From Paracoccaceae bacterium (GTDB lineage: Bacteria; Pseudomonadota; Alphaproteobacteria; Rhodobacterales; Rhodobacteraceae), in contig JANSYP010000013.1 of assembly GCA_024742405.1 (NCBI GenBank), positions 1-53,769 on the forward strand: DNA of 53,769 nt, written 5' to 3'. Shown here in pieces: positions 1-7,923 of this stretch. How positions within the stretch are numbered: position 1 is the stretch's first letter; every line of letters starts with the position of its first letter. Made by a program: the position numbers and the translations under genes. The notes beneath the pieces are model-generated. The model worked only from the letters and a program-made list of their open reading frames with translations. It ran no database searches and was not told where the DNA came from.

Positions 1-230
1 GGCACATCGGCCCTGTTCCGACCGCTCTTCGATCGGAGTTGCGCCCTCGTTCAGCAGTCGCTACCGAGCATCCGGGCTCTCGCATATCCAGTATGCCTTG
101 CAACACGCGCCTCAGGTCTTCTTCTTGCCGAAGAGCGACTTCACGCCTGCCAGCATTGCATCTGGCGGTCACGGGCGGTTCAACGCGCTTCACAGAACAA
201 CACCGCGACCCGAAGGCCGCGGCGCATATT
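1..230. other. left edge, downstream of the coupling ATPase gene; no firm gene
   Basis: No convincing complete gene is visible. On the minus strand a short reading frame after an in-frame stop encodes the basic tail MLAGVKSLFGKKKT and ends at TGA 112-114; it lies two frames away from the end of the upstream ATPase gene and may be a frameshifted relic of its C terminus. Further left, a minus-strand ATG at 85 stays open for 28 codons to the window edge with only a weak AAGG upstream, so it could be the start of the next gene of the operon, but this cannot be decided here. Confidence 0.4.
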
Positions 231-1733
231 TCAGGCTGAGTTCGCCAGTTCGGCCTCAAACCGATCTCGTTCCGCCATCGCAGCCTTATGTCGGGCGTGC
301 AGCCCAGGATGGCGCCAGTAGAATGGCAGGTTGCCTTTGAAAAGCCCGGTATGGCGGGTCCAGATGAGAGCTGTACCTTTCGGCATGTTGATCAGCTCCA
401 TCGGCGAAATGAGCGGTTCGCGAGCATAGCGTGAGGAATACAATGCGTCGCCACCTTCAGGTTGGGATACGTCGTAATTGCGCGCAACTGTATCGCCGAA
501 CTCTCGGCAAATCCGTTCCGCCTGGTCGTAATCCGTCACGCCGGTAATGACCTTAATGTCTGCGCTCTCCATCCAAGCCTTCATCATGTCGGCGCCCCAA
601 GCGCGGTTCACATCCTCCGCTGTCTGGGACATAAGCACAGTGCGGCAACCGAACTTTCGATATGACACGACAAGATCATTGATGAATTCGGAGCGCCCGA
701 ACTGAGCTGTCTCATCGAACATGAAAGTAGTAGGCCGCATTGCTGCCGGAGTTCCAGAAATGTCTCCGCGTGAATAGTGCACGGCCATGCAAGCTCTGTT
801 TAGCAGCCTCAGAGACGCACTGTGATTGTTTCGGTCCGATTGCTTCGCCCGATTGAACGACGATGAAAAAAAGAAATCGGCAGTGCTCTTCTCGTCCACA
901 AGGATACTTGCAGATATCCTTCTCGCGGTTGTTCCGGAAACCACTGCTCGCTCATTGGGATTGTCGAGCCATGCTGTCGCCTTCATTGAGAAGATGCGCA
1001 CGCTGGTTAGAAGGTCTTTGTCGCTAAGCTGTTCAGAAAGCTCCAGGCATCGCCCTTGGTAATCTCTGTGACCAGTTTGCGCCCATTCCAGCAATCGATC
1101 CGCGAAATCAGAGGCGCGAAGCACGTCGCGCACATGGCCAAGGGTCACCTCCTCGGATCTTTCAGCTCCTTTCGTCACCAAGTTCGCGACAGTCGCTTCG
1201 AAAGCGGCCTGCGACTGTTCTTGCACCGACGTGTGTTCTTTTGAGACAAAAAGAGCTTCGGTGATTTCAGAAAGTCCTGTTTCCCAATCTGTGTCGCCAG
1301 GATGAAGGCCTTCAAGAACGTTCGTTGATGCGCTGTCGCTCCCCAACCGGGGATCGAAAATATACGGCTGACGACCGATAAGACATCTGTAGTGTTGGTA
1401 TCTTGGCACCGACTGGCTATCGAGATCGTTAACGACCACTGGTCCGTCATATGTCAGGAGTATCGAGACCCCGATTCCTTGCGTCTTGCCGGACCCTGCG
1501 CCGCCCAATCCAATGACGGTGTTTTCTGCAGGCGCTTTTGTGATTCCCATCGGATCACAAGGACCAAACTCTGTACGAAGCCCGGCTCGCGCTTGGAGAT
1601 GTGCAAGACCAGTATTGAACAGGCGGCTCCTTGGACGCCAATTTGCGTCCGTTGAGAGCATGGCGACGGGTATGTCGCGATTGCGGATGACAGGCCACCC
1701 GTTCGCAGTCTGTGTGGGTCGGAAGAAAGTCAT
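231..1733 (-). CDS. VirD4/TraG-like type IV coupling ATPase, no N-terminal membrane domain
   Basis: A 500-residue P-loop ATPase of the TraG/TraD/VirD4 family, which links DNA-relaxase substrates to a type IV secretion channel during conjugation. A Walker A motif (GAGSGKT) lies at residues 78-84, followed by the typical LLTYDGPVVVNDLDSQS segment, a YIFDP segment near 124-128, and a Walker B DE pair at 340-341 in FMFDETAQFGRSEFINDL. An MSQTAEDV sensor-like stretch follows. The start is supported by AAGGA eight bases upstream. Canonical VirD4 proteins begin with two membrane helices; none is visible here, so the protein should be soluble or recruited by a partner, perhaps the membrane proteins encoded just upstream in the same operon. 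It is the last clear gene of the operon. A family-level call is secure; the identity of its secretion system is not, since no T4SS channel gene is in the window. Confidence 0.85.
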   Translation of the reverse strand: MTFFRPTQTANGWPVIRNRDIPVAMLSTDANWRPRSRLFNTGLAHLQARAGLRTEFGPCDPMGITKAPAENTVIGLGGAGSGKTQGIGVSILLTYDGPVVVNDLDSQSVPRYQHYRCLIGRQPYIFDPRLGSDSASTNVLEGLHPGDTDWETGLSEITEALFVSKEHTSVQEQSQAAFEATVANLVTKGAERSEEVTLGHVRDVLRASDFADRLLEWAQTGHRDYQGRCLELSEQLSDKDLLTSVRIFSMKATAWLDNPNERAVVSGTTARRISASILVDEKSTADFFFSSSFNRAKQSDRNNHSASLRLLNRACMAVHYSRGDISGTPAAMRPTTFMFDETAQFGRSEFINDLVVSYRKFGCRTVLMSQTAEDVNRAWGADMMKAWMESADIKVITGVTDYDQAERICREFGDTVARNYDVSQPEGGDALYSSRYAREPLISPMELINMPKGTALIWTRHTGLFKGNLPFYWRHPGLHARHKAAMAERDRFEAELANSA

Positions 1734-1749
1734 GTGCCATTTCCTTTAC

Positions 1750-1780
1750 GCTAGCATCGCTCCTGGGGAGCGATGCTAGC
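1750..1780. repeat. perfect 14-bp inverted repeat in front of the coupling ATPase gene
   Basis: Arms GCTAGCATCGCTCC (1750-1763) and GGAGCGATGCTAGC (1767-1780) are perfect reverse complements with a 3-base loop. It lies between the 223-residue membrane protein gene and the ATPase start, 16 bases upstream of that start. No T-run follows on either strand, so it does not look like a rho-independent terminator. In the operon transcript it would form a strong hairpin near the ribosome binding site of the ATPase gene, suggesting processing, stability control or translational control. Confidence 0.75.
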
Positions 1781-1800
1781 CTTCGAGGTATGAAACTCTT

Positions 1801-2472
1801 TCATCGACCTTCACGCCGGCTGGCTTTGCGCAGGACAGAATACGCCTCGCGGTCTGTAAGAATGCGGTTCGCGGCGAGCTCGCGCTCGCGCTTCGTCAGC
1901 GACGATCCAGTCGCGCGCCGACGCTCCCGTTCCAGCCACCAGAAGCCGAACACAATGACCGAGGCCGACAGGAGCGTCAGGAGGCTGATCATGCCGACCA
2001 GTTGCGATGCGAGACCGTCGGGATGCATCAGGACGACCGGGGTGCCGGATTCAAACCCCATCGTATTAATGGTGAGCTTTGCGGCCTTCCCGACAAAACG
2101 GCCCGCAAACGCGATCATCGAGCCGCCATCTGCAGCAATTGCCCAGGCTTTTGTCAGGCCGAGGAAACCGGCAAGGATCGTGGCGCTTGCTGCGGCGTAG
2201 ACGTGCCGCCGGTGCAGTTTGCGGAAACGACTGGAAATCTCGATCCAGAGCACAAAGAGAACCGGAGCGGCCAGCGTTGTCGTCATCATGCCGATCATCT
2301 TGCCCGGCCACAGCACCTGATCGACGAGCGCCACGAGGATCGCGGTCATGTGGTACCCCGCACGGCGGCGGATAAAGCCGACGAGCGAAGCACGATTGCC
2401 CGTACCCACGGTTTCAGGACTTGGGGAATTCGTACTCATCGATACTCGGCGCGCGGATGCGAAACCAAACAT
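1801..2472 (-). CDS. polytopic membrane protein of the element operon, unknown function
   Basis: A 223-residue protein that I do not recognise. Hydrophobic segments are visible at about residues 58-78, 91-113 and 156-180, followed by a basic, charged C-terminal tail (ERERRRATGSSLTKRERELAANR) likely to be cytoplasmic. The start at 2472 has AGGAGA six bases upstream; a second Met twelve codons in is possible. It starts 12 bases after the previous gene of the same operon and is followed, after a strong hairpin, by the coupling ATPase. Because that ATPase lacks its own membrane helices, one possible role is a membrane anchor for it, but this is inference from context only. Confidence 0.7.
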   Translation of the reverse strand: MFGFASARRVSMSTNSPSPETVGTGNRASLVGFIRRRAGYHMTAILVALVDQVLWPGKMIGMMTTTLAAPVLFVLWIEISSRFRKLHRRHVYAAASATILAGFLGLTKAWAIAADGGSMIAFAGRFVGKAAKLTINTMGFESGTPVVLMHPDGLASQLVGMISLLTLLSASVIVFGFWWLERERRRATGSSLTKRERELAANRILTDREAYSVLRKASRREGR

Positions 2473-2484
2473 GGCAGGTTCTCC

Positions 2485-2886
2485 TCAGTTTTTCGGTTGG
2501 GTTTCGACGTCGCTGAGCGGGTCCAGGTGGACGATCACCAACGTGCCAGTCGTCGTCTCGCGACACTGAACGCCAGTGCGCCGCGCCGCGAAGATCTCCG
2601 CTTCGAACTCCTCACAGCGCGGTTCATCAAGAGGCACTTCAACATTAGCACCCGGTTTTCTGGACGGATGCGGTGGTGGTGCGACGACCGGCTCGCGGGC
2701 GCGCATCTCCAAAGGCGGTTCCAGAATGACTGTCTTTGGCTCCGGCGACAGAGCGCTCTTGTGGACGACCGCGTCGGGGTTTCGCTCAGCAACATCCTCC
2801 ACCGGTGCGAACAATCCGAGGGCGAGGATTCCGAGCCCTCCGACGACACCGCCCCAGATGACTGCTCTGATCTGATCGACAAACAT
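2485..2886 (-). CDS. small single-span membrane protein with proline-rich region, unknown
   Basis: A 133-residue protein beginning MFVDQIRAVIWGGVVGG, with one transmembrane helix at about residues 6-27 and a proline-rich stretch (VVAPPPHPSRKPG) near 68-82. The remaining C-terminal part has two cysteines. The frame opens further upstream (to 2937), but the AGGAG located six bases before 2886 decides the start. It sits between a tiny exported peptide gene and a polytopic membrane protein gene in a co-directional operon of a putative conjugative element. The layout of one helix plus a proline-rich periplasmic linker recalls envelope-spanning structural proteins, but I cannot assign a family. Confidence 0.65.
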   Translation of the reverse strand: MFVDQIRAVIWGGVVGGLGILALGLFAPVEDVAERNPDAVVHKSALSPEPKTVILEPPLEMRAREPVVAPPPHPSRKPGANVEVPLDEPRCEEFEAEIFAARRTGVQCRETTTGTLVIVHLDPLSDVETQPKN

Positions 2887-2964
2887 AGCGACTCCTGTTT
2901 TCGGCATTCTGGACTGTGAAAGGGCCGCGCGGTTCATGCTTGAACATGTGCCGCACGCACCCGG

Positions 2965-3129
2965 TTACCGACCCGAAGCCTGGGGGAAATACGCCTCAAT
3001 CTGTCGGTGGGCGTCGGGATCCAACGCCGCGAGTATCGGCAAACCCCATTCAGAGGCCGCATAGCTGGCAGAGGCGAGGAAGAGAGCGACACAAGCCGCT
3101 CTCTTCAAGGTCAGCGCGATCTCGTTCAT
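2965..3129 (-). CDS. 54-residue exported peptide, translationally coupled, unknown
   Basis: A small gene encoding a 54-residue protein that starts MNEIALTLKRAACVALF and has a signal-peptide pattern: basic n-region (KR), hydrophobic core to about residue 21, and a likely cleavage after ASYA (residues 21-24). The mature part would be about 30 residues (SEWGLPILAALDPDAHRQ and onward, ending QASGR). Its ATG overlaps the TGA of the upstream coiled-coil protein gene as ATGA (3126-3129), which implies translational coupling and strongly supports that it is a real gene despite its size. No family is recognised. The mature peptide has no cysteine. Confidence 0.6.
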   Translation of the reverse strand: MNEIALTLKRAACVALFLASASYAASEWGLPILAALDPDAHRQIEAYFPQASGR

Positions 3130-3938
3130 AGGCCAGGAGCCTCGACGGCGATCGGAGCAACGACCTCTTCTGCGCCCAACTCGCGCAGAAGTCGCTTGGA
3201 GCCGAGGCTTTCTCCGACGGATTCGACCACAATGGTTTCAGCCGTCACTTCGCGAACCAAGGCCTCAGCGAGAGCGAATGCCTCATCGCCCTGTCCAAGC
3301 TCACGATCGAGCTCGATGGCTTGGATAAGGGCCGGGATCGCCTCGGCACGTCCCCGATTACGCGCGAGGGTCATCTGCGCCTCGGGCAGGATCGCGTTCA
3401 GATGGCTGATCCCGAGTTCGAGCGCCTCGATCTCACCGTCAATCGCGGATGCACCGGTCAAAGCCTCTTTGCGCAGCTCTGCGGCCTGGAAGCGCGCCAA
3501 GGACCGGCCGCCAAGGACGATGTCGTCAGAGCTCGAAGCAGCTTCCAGCGCCGCGTCGATACGGTCCGCAGCGCGGCGGAAATCGTCTTGCTCATCGCGG
3601 AGTACGCTCACTCGCGACCGAAGCCGTTCGACTTCCCGCTCGCTTTTGTCGAGAAGAGGTTGCGCCTGTCCGATCGCCTCCTTGAGGTCTGTAACGCGAT
3701 GCTTGAGGCAACGATAGGGCCAGGTCGAGCAAACCAGACCGAACTCGTTTCCGTCCGCAGTCGACCGAAAGATCGCGCTTTCGACCTTGGCCGCCTGACC
3801 AGGCGAGATCACAGCGAGCGCCACAAAGGCGAGCGCAGCAATCACTGCAAGGTTCACACACGCGGGCAGCAGGCTCTTGATGAACCAAGGTCTCGACCGC
3901 ATGCGCCCGGCGGGGTGCTGTTGTGTGGTGTCTGCCAT
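3126..3938 (-). CDS. membrane-anchored coiled-coil protein, first gene of the element operon
   Basis: A 270-residue protein that I do not recognise. After a basic N terminus it has one transmembrane helix at about residues 24-46 (LLPACVNLAVIAALAFVALAV), a short region with two cysteines (CSTWPYRC), and then a long heptad-rich helical region from about 80 to 200, rich in Glu, Arg, Leu and Ala (SEREVERLRSRVSVLRDEQDD), typical of a coiled coil. The start at 3938 is chosen because GGAGA lies six bases upstream; the frame itself extends to 3974. The gene ends in an ATGA overlap with the small exported peptide gene. The architecture suggests an envelope structural or scaffolding protein facing the periplasm. 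Confidence 0.7.
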   Translation of the reverse strand: MADTTQQHPAGRMRSRPWFIKSLLPACVNLAVIAALAFVALAVISPGQAAKVESAIFRSTADGNEFGLVCSTWPYRCLKHRVTDLKEAIGQAQPLLDKSEREVERLRSRVSVLRDEQDDFRRAADRIDAALEAASSSDDIVLGGRSLARFQAAELRKEALTGASAIDGEIEALELGISHLNAILPEAQMTLARNRGRAEAIPALIQAIELDRELGQGDEAFALAEALVREVTAETIVVESVGESLGSKRLLRELGAEEVVAPIAVEAPGL

Positions 3939-4174
3939 AGGGCTTCTCCATGGTTGCTTGAGTTTTGCAACCACACCCTGACAGGTGGATGTCCCACATC
4001 CTTCGCGCCGCTACACAAGGTGGTTTGATGTCGAGCAGAACAAGCAACCAAAGCACTCTTCTTCGTTGGCGTGGGCCACGCCTTAGACCTTACCCCGTAT
4101 GGTCACGGCGCTGTTCAAGCAGCTTGTCCCGGCTGGCTGTGCGCATGAGTTTACGCGAGAGGGTCGCTGACCTT

Positions 4175-4663
4175 TCAGTCGAACACTACTCGCGTGGTTT
4201 CCCGATGCACGAGGAGCGTGCTGCAATGTCCGGGTGCATACCAGGAGTGCTCGCTTATACGAGTACATGTGAGGCCCTCGGGTAGACAGGGATCTGTACC
4301 AAAACCGTAGGGGGAGAAAGCAAGCCCGACGGGCGTGCGGCCGGCTTTCAAGTGGAGACAATGCCGGTATTGAAGCTCGTCGACGATGCCTTCGTCGCGA
4401 CGACGGCCGGTTTTGCCAGACAACAGCTGCCGAAAGTTGAACTTCGAACACTTTCGGATCCCGGGCGCTTCGCTTGCCAACCCATAACCACCTCCGTTGG
4501 CAGACAGACACCCGTTTTCTTTGCATAGCTGGGCAATATGGCGAGCCCCTTCTCGCCTTGCAGCTTTCGAGTATGCCTCGGTGGAGTAAAGCCTTGCCGT
4601 GGAATCGAGGTTTTCCCGCAGTGATTTCGAAACAATGATCTCATCAAACGACTGAACGATCAC
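4175..4663 (-). CDS. hypothetical protein, orphan
   Basis: A possible 162-residue protein starting at GTG 4663 with AAGGA eight bases upstream. It begins MIVQSFDEIIVSKSLRENLD and includes a glycine-rich segment (SANGGGYGLASE) near 54-65 and six cysteines. No family is recognised and base composition is lower in GC than the flanking core genes. It follows the DUF3987 gene pair on the same strand after 153 bases. The ribosome binding site is the main support; a random open frame cannot be excluded. Confidence 0.4.
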   Translation of the reverse strand: MIVQSFDEIIVSKSLRENLDSTARLYSTEAYSKAARREGARHIAQLCKENGCLSANGGGYGLASEAPGIRKCSKFNFRQLLSGKTGRRRDEGIVDELQYRHCLHLKAGRTPVGLAFSPYGFGTDPCLPEGLTCTRISEHSWYAPGHCSTLLVHRETTRVVFD

Positions 4664-4816
4664 CTAAGTTTTCCTTCTTTCACTTCTCTGATGGAATTGA
4701 GACTGGGTTCTGCGTGGTGGCGAACGTTAAACAACAACAACAACCGAGACACCAAGCTCGTTGAGCAACCAGATTTTTTCGCGGGGCGGGGTGCGAATTA
4801 CCCGCGTCGCATGCGC

Positions 4817-5221
4817 TCAGAAAGGACCCGTAGAACCGTCGTTCAGAACTCTGGCGTCCCAACTGCAGCGCAGCGCCATGCGTTCCGCCTCCTCGCGATC
4901 CAGGTCGCCGTCGAACTCAATGATTGCAGCACGCTCTTCGAACATGTCGCGCTCCAACCCGGTGAGGTCTGCAATCGCGTAATCGTCCGGCGTGCCCGCG
5001 CCCTGATCCGTCCACGAACTTGCTGCGGAACGCGCAGCAGGAACGGCGGTCACAAGATGATCTTCGGGGCGATGAAGAGACTCCTCGCGTCCTTCACCGC
5101 CGAACTCCCCACCCGCCACAGGCGGCGCTTGCGACTTCTGCGACTGTTGCGACAGACCTGACTGCCGATCCCGAGCCACGCGGTGCGCCGCCCGCACATC
5201 GAAACTTTGGTAGGTGCTCAT
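4817..5221 (-). CDS. hypothetical protein coupled to the DUF3987 gene
   Basis: A 134-residue protein whose ATG overlaps the TGA of the DUF3987 gene (ATGA, 5218-5221), indicating translational coupling. The N-terminal half is polar and low in complexity (RQSGLSQQSQKSQAPP); the C-terminal part contains DYAIADLTGLERDMFEERAA and IIEFDGDLDREEAERMAL, a short acidic helical module that resembles tails seen in replication or primase-associated proteins of alphaproteobacterial elements; that resemblance is from memory and not proven. It probably works with the DUF3987 protein. Confidence 0.65.
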   Translation of the reverse strand: MSTYQSFDVRAAHRVARDRQSGLSQQSQKSQAPPVAGGEFGGEGREESLHRPEDHLVTAVPAARSAASSWTDQGAGTPDDYAIADLTGLERDMFEERAAIIEFDGDLDREEAERMALRCSWDARVLNDGSTGPF

Positions 5222-6765
5222 CCTCGGATGACCCGCCAGGTCTTGCGCGATGGGGCGCCGTCAATCACGCGCGTTCCAGGTTCAGGGGCCAGCCAACCAT
5301 TCTCCTCCAAAAGGAGGACAGCTTGTCGAGCGAGGATCGAAGCGCGCAAGGCTCCGGGACCCTTTCGGACGATTGTTCGGAGGTCGATAAACTCTGCATC
5401 CCACCGGTTGATGAGCCATTGGCGCAAACTCTCGGCCTGTTTGATCGGCACCGGCACGACCGACACCTCGAGAAGGCGCTTTGCCTCTGCGAGATACCAC
5501 TCGACCAATCCAATTGCGTGCACCATGTTCGCATCCGAAATCCTGTCCGCGGTCTCATCTTCGAAGATCTGCAGAATGCCGGCGAGCCGCGCCGTTTGTT
5601 CAACCGCTTTGGATGCAAAGCCGCGGATGTCCTGAAGCGGACCAGCATCGGCCTGCATCCGCTCCACATGGTTGTAGAATTGTTCCAGAAGGTCGCGAGA
5701 CGTGTCGGACAGGCGCAATGTCTTGAGATCCAGTGGCTTCGCCGGGCCTTCGGGCAGCCCTAGCTCCAGCAGGTCGGTTATCCGGCGGTGAAAGGCAGCG
5801 AGGCGCTCGATCTCGACCGCACGCTTCCGTCCCTGGCCCGGTGAGATCAGACGCTGCCCGATACGACTGCCGGGCCAGGCAAGCAATGTGCGAGACAGCA
5901 GGCCCTGATCCCGCAGATCAGGGTCCGCGAGCAGTTGCTCTGCGATGCGGGGCTGGACCATCAGGTGGCAAGTGACACGGCGGTCAAAGAAGGTCATCGA
6001 CGGCCCTGTCCCAGCGCGCGTGCGATTGACCGCTCCGCCACCCCAAAGCGTCGACAGCGCCGTTGCGGTCTTAATACGATTGTCAGTGTTCATGCCGTGG
6101 CCGGCGAGGAATTGCCCTCCTTCGTCAGAGAAGATGCCGAGGGCGTGGTGGGCCATCTCAAAGTGCTTTAGGAGCCCCTCGATTGTCGGATCTGTAAGGA
6201 GTAGTTCCGGCGCGGCAGGACATCTCGGTTCCGGGCCAAGTGCCTCGAGGTCGGCTCGCTGAGCGGCCGCATCCTTGCTTGCGCCAAGGATCTTTCGTTT
6301 CTCGGTTTCGTAGATGGCAAGCTCGTTTTGGAATTCGCCATAGGCTGCCGCGTACGTCTCTTGCCTGGTGCGTTCAAACCGCCGAACGCCTTCGAGTGCA
6401 TGGCGATCGCAGGCAGATTTGCGCTCCCCAGACTCTGCGATAGAGACGAAAAAAAGCGACAGCGGTTTCGGCCCGTCCAACGTCTCGACATTTGCGATGG
6501 CCTGGGCGGTGAGGCTGGCGACGCCCAGCAGGCTTTGAGCCGCGAGAGCAAAGGGCGCTGACGTCAGCTCAGCAACTGCGGACGCGGCGGGCAGGAGTGG
6601 CCCGAGATGCTCGGCGGGAAAGGGCTGGGCGGCATCTTTCGGCCGAAGGAGCGGGGTCGGCGTGGTCTGGGTTTTAGGAGGTGAAGAGGACTGCTGCTCA
6701 AGATCCGGCTGCACAGCCGGGTCTTGAGAATAGCCTCCCCCATCCCTGCCTGAATACTCAGTCAT
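5218..6765 (-). CDS. DUF3987 (YfjI-like) P-loop protein of a mobile element
   Basis: A 515-residue protein of the DUF3987/YfjI family, found in prophages, genomic islands and plasmids near primase or replication genes. It has a polar N-terminal 50 residues, a modified Walker A loop SIAESGERKSACDRH at about 108-122, a DEGGQF segment (Walker-B-like) in GIFSDEGGQFLAGHGM, and a segment with arginines (RDQGLLSRTLLAWPGSRIG) that fits the family's sensor region. Its C terminus looks like a small winged-helix region (LRTIVRKGPGALRASILARQAVLLLEENGWL). The family probably belongs to the helicase or primase-helicase group of AAA-like ATPases, but its biochemical role is not established. It lies 51 bases downstream of an AlpA-type regulator gene and overlaps the next gene by four bases. 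Confidence 0.85.
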   Translation of the reverse strand: MTEYSGRDGGGYSQDPAVQPDLEQQSSSPPKTQTTPTPLLRPKDAAQPFPAEHLGPLLPAASAVAELTSAPFALAAQSLLGVASLTAQAIANVETLDGPKPLSLFFVSIAESGERKSACDRHALEGVRRFERTRQETYAAAYGEFQNELAIYETEKRKILGASKDAAAQRADLEALGPEPRCPAAPELLLTDPTIEGLLKHFEMAHHALGIFSDEGGQFLAGHGMNTDNRIKTATALSTLWGGGAVNRTRAGTGPSMTFFDRRVTCHLMVQPRIAEQLLADPDLRDQGLLSRTLLAWPGSRIGQRLISPGQGRKRAVEIERLAAFHRRITDLLELGLPEGPAKPLDLKTLRLSDTSRDLLEQFYNHVERMQADAGPLQDIRGFASKAVEQTARLAGILQIFEDETADRISDANMVHAIGLVEWYLAEAKRLLEVSVVPVPIKQAESLRQWLINRWDAEFIDLRTIVRKGPGALRASILARQAVLLLEENGWLAPEPGTRVIDGAPSRKTWRVIRG

Positions 6766-6816
6766 GGTTCATCTCTTTCAGCATGTGGAAATCTTCGGTG
6801 CTGCGGTGGCCAGCTC

Positions 6817-7011
6817 TTAGATCTGGCCGGGTTCGATCCGCCGCGCGGTGATCCAAGTCTCGATGTCATTGATGCGGTACCGGACCAATCGCCCGATCTT
6901 GATGAAGGGCGGCCCATCTCCCCGCATCACAGCCATCTCGAGAAATCGTTTCGGGATCCCGAAGCGCTCCTCGACCTCCGCGCGATTAAGTAGTCGATCA
7001 ACATTGCTCAA
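6817..7011 (-). CDS. AlpA/excisionase-type helix-turn-helix protein
   Basis: A 64-residue MerR-like (HTH_17/AlpA) DNA-binding protein. It reads LLNRAEVEERFGIPKRFLEMAVMRGDGPPFIKIGRLVRYRINDIETWI, the classic pattern of excisionases and phage regulators: winged helix-turn-helix with the GDGPPF turn and an [RK]xRxxDIxxW tail. The frame continues upstream to 7122, but AAGGAG eight bases before a TTG at 7011 gives the best start (MSNVDRLLNR). Proteins of this type control excision and early gene expression in integrated elements; here it is the first gene of the minus-strand block that ends at a tRNA gene, which fits. A TTG start implies modest expression. Confidence 0.8.
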   Translation of the reverse strand: MSNVDRLLNRAEVEERFGIPKRFLEMAVMRGDGPPFIKIGRLVRYRINDIETWITARRIEPGQI

Positions 7012-7467
7012 TGTGCGATCTCCTTTCCTTCGACCTGGCTTGCTTGAGCCGCGCGAATCGCGACACCAGACCCAGTCAGAAGAGGTAGCACAGCCGAAAC
7101 CCCTGTAACCTTTACTTCCCACGAGCGCTGCGCCCAGTTAACAATAAAGAAAGAACTGTATGAGCGCCAATAGACCGACCCTCGGCTATCGTTGTCGAGC
7201 CTCGCGCAAGTTTGCAATCAAGATCAAAGATTGTCTGCGGAACAGCGCAGCCACGAGCCAACAACGGTGAGAGGCGCCATCTTGGCGCCTTCGCTGGGAG
7301 CGCGCGCACCAGGACTGCTGCCATAGGTCCATAGTCTTCCAGACTGTCGCTTAGTGCTGCAGTCCGTGTACCCACTGACGAAGCGCGGGAAAAGAAAGTG
7401 TGCTCGCTATGTGCGCGCTGCGACATCTATAGCATCTGATTGATTTCAGGTAAATTACTGATTTTTA
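7012..7467. other. intergenic region between the element and tRNA-Arg; no integrase visible
   Basis: No supported gene. A 104-codon minus-strand frame (7112-7426) lacks a ribosome binding site and has no recognisable motif. A 7-bp inverted repeat AGGCGCC-ATCTT-GGCGCCT lies at 7272-7290. This is where an integrase gene would normally be found in a tRNA-integrated element, and none is present; the promoter of the alpA-type gene should also lie here. Confidence 0.5.
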
Positions 7468-7544
7468 TGGCGATCCCTCCAGGACTCGAACCCGGAACCT
7501 GCTGATTAGAAGTCAGCTGCTCTATCCAGTTGAGCTAAGGGACC
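7468..7544 (-). tRNA. tRNA-Arg(TCT), CCA encoded
   Basis: The minus strand from 7544 folds as a tRNA: acceptor GGTCCCT pairs with AGGGATC, D-arm GCTCAACTGGATAGAGC, anticodon arm GCTGA-CTTCTAA-TCAGC with anticodon TCT (reads AGA), T-arm with GGTTCGAGTCC, discriminator G, and a genome-encoded CCA at 7468-7470. Its 3' end faces the putative mobile block to the left, which makes it a likely attachment site for integration. Confidence 0.95.
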
Positions 7545-7611
7545 GCTAGGTGTGGTTTTGCGCCAAGAGGCGCGCGCGTTCAAGCGCGCCATCACCTGCT
7601 GCGGTCTCGGC

Positions 7612-7923
7612 TCAGTGGGTCCAGGCGCCGCGGCGGTGGGGGACGAAGTTTTCGCCGTAGCCGCGCTGGCGGATCACTGGCTTGCGTGGCTTGGGTTCGG
7701 TCACCACGGCGTCAATGCCATGGGAGGCCGCGTAGTCCAGCGCCGCTTCCTTGGTCTCGAAATGCAGGCGCACCTGGCTCTGCATGTCGCCGGACGACGT
7801 CCATCCCATCAGCGGGTCCACACTGCGCCGCTCCGCAGGGTCGAACACCAACACCCAGTCCTTTGTCTTGGCGGTGCCGGACTGCATGGCGGTCTTGGCT
7901 GGCTTGTAGATTCGCGCGCGCAT
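7612..7923 (-). CDS. NDUFS4-like complex I accessory subunit
   Basis: A 103-residue protein of the ETC complex I conserved-region family (bacterial NDUFS4/18-kDa homologue), an accessory subunit of NADH:ubiquinone oxidoreductase in alphaproteobacteria that contacts the peripheral arm. Recognisable blocks are [38 protein letters not shown], the [16 protein letters not shown] helix-strand, and the C-terminal [16 protein letters not shown]. The frame opens eight codons further upstream, but GGAGG seven bases before ATG 7923 fixes the start. Length is typical. It is a single gene beside tRNA-Arg, as is common in roseobacters, and marks the beginning of core chromosome. Confidence 0.92.
   Translation of the reverse strand: MRARIYKPAKTAMQSGTAKTKDWVLVFDPAERRSVDPLMGWTSSGDMQSQVRLHFETKEAALDYAASHGIDAVVTEPKPRKPVIRQRGYGENFVPHRRGAWTH

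Noticed and set aside
7112-7426. Minus-strand frame of 104 codons between the element and tRNA-Arg as an integrase relic
   Set aside because: No tyrosine recombinase motif, no ribosome binding site, and atypical composition.
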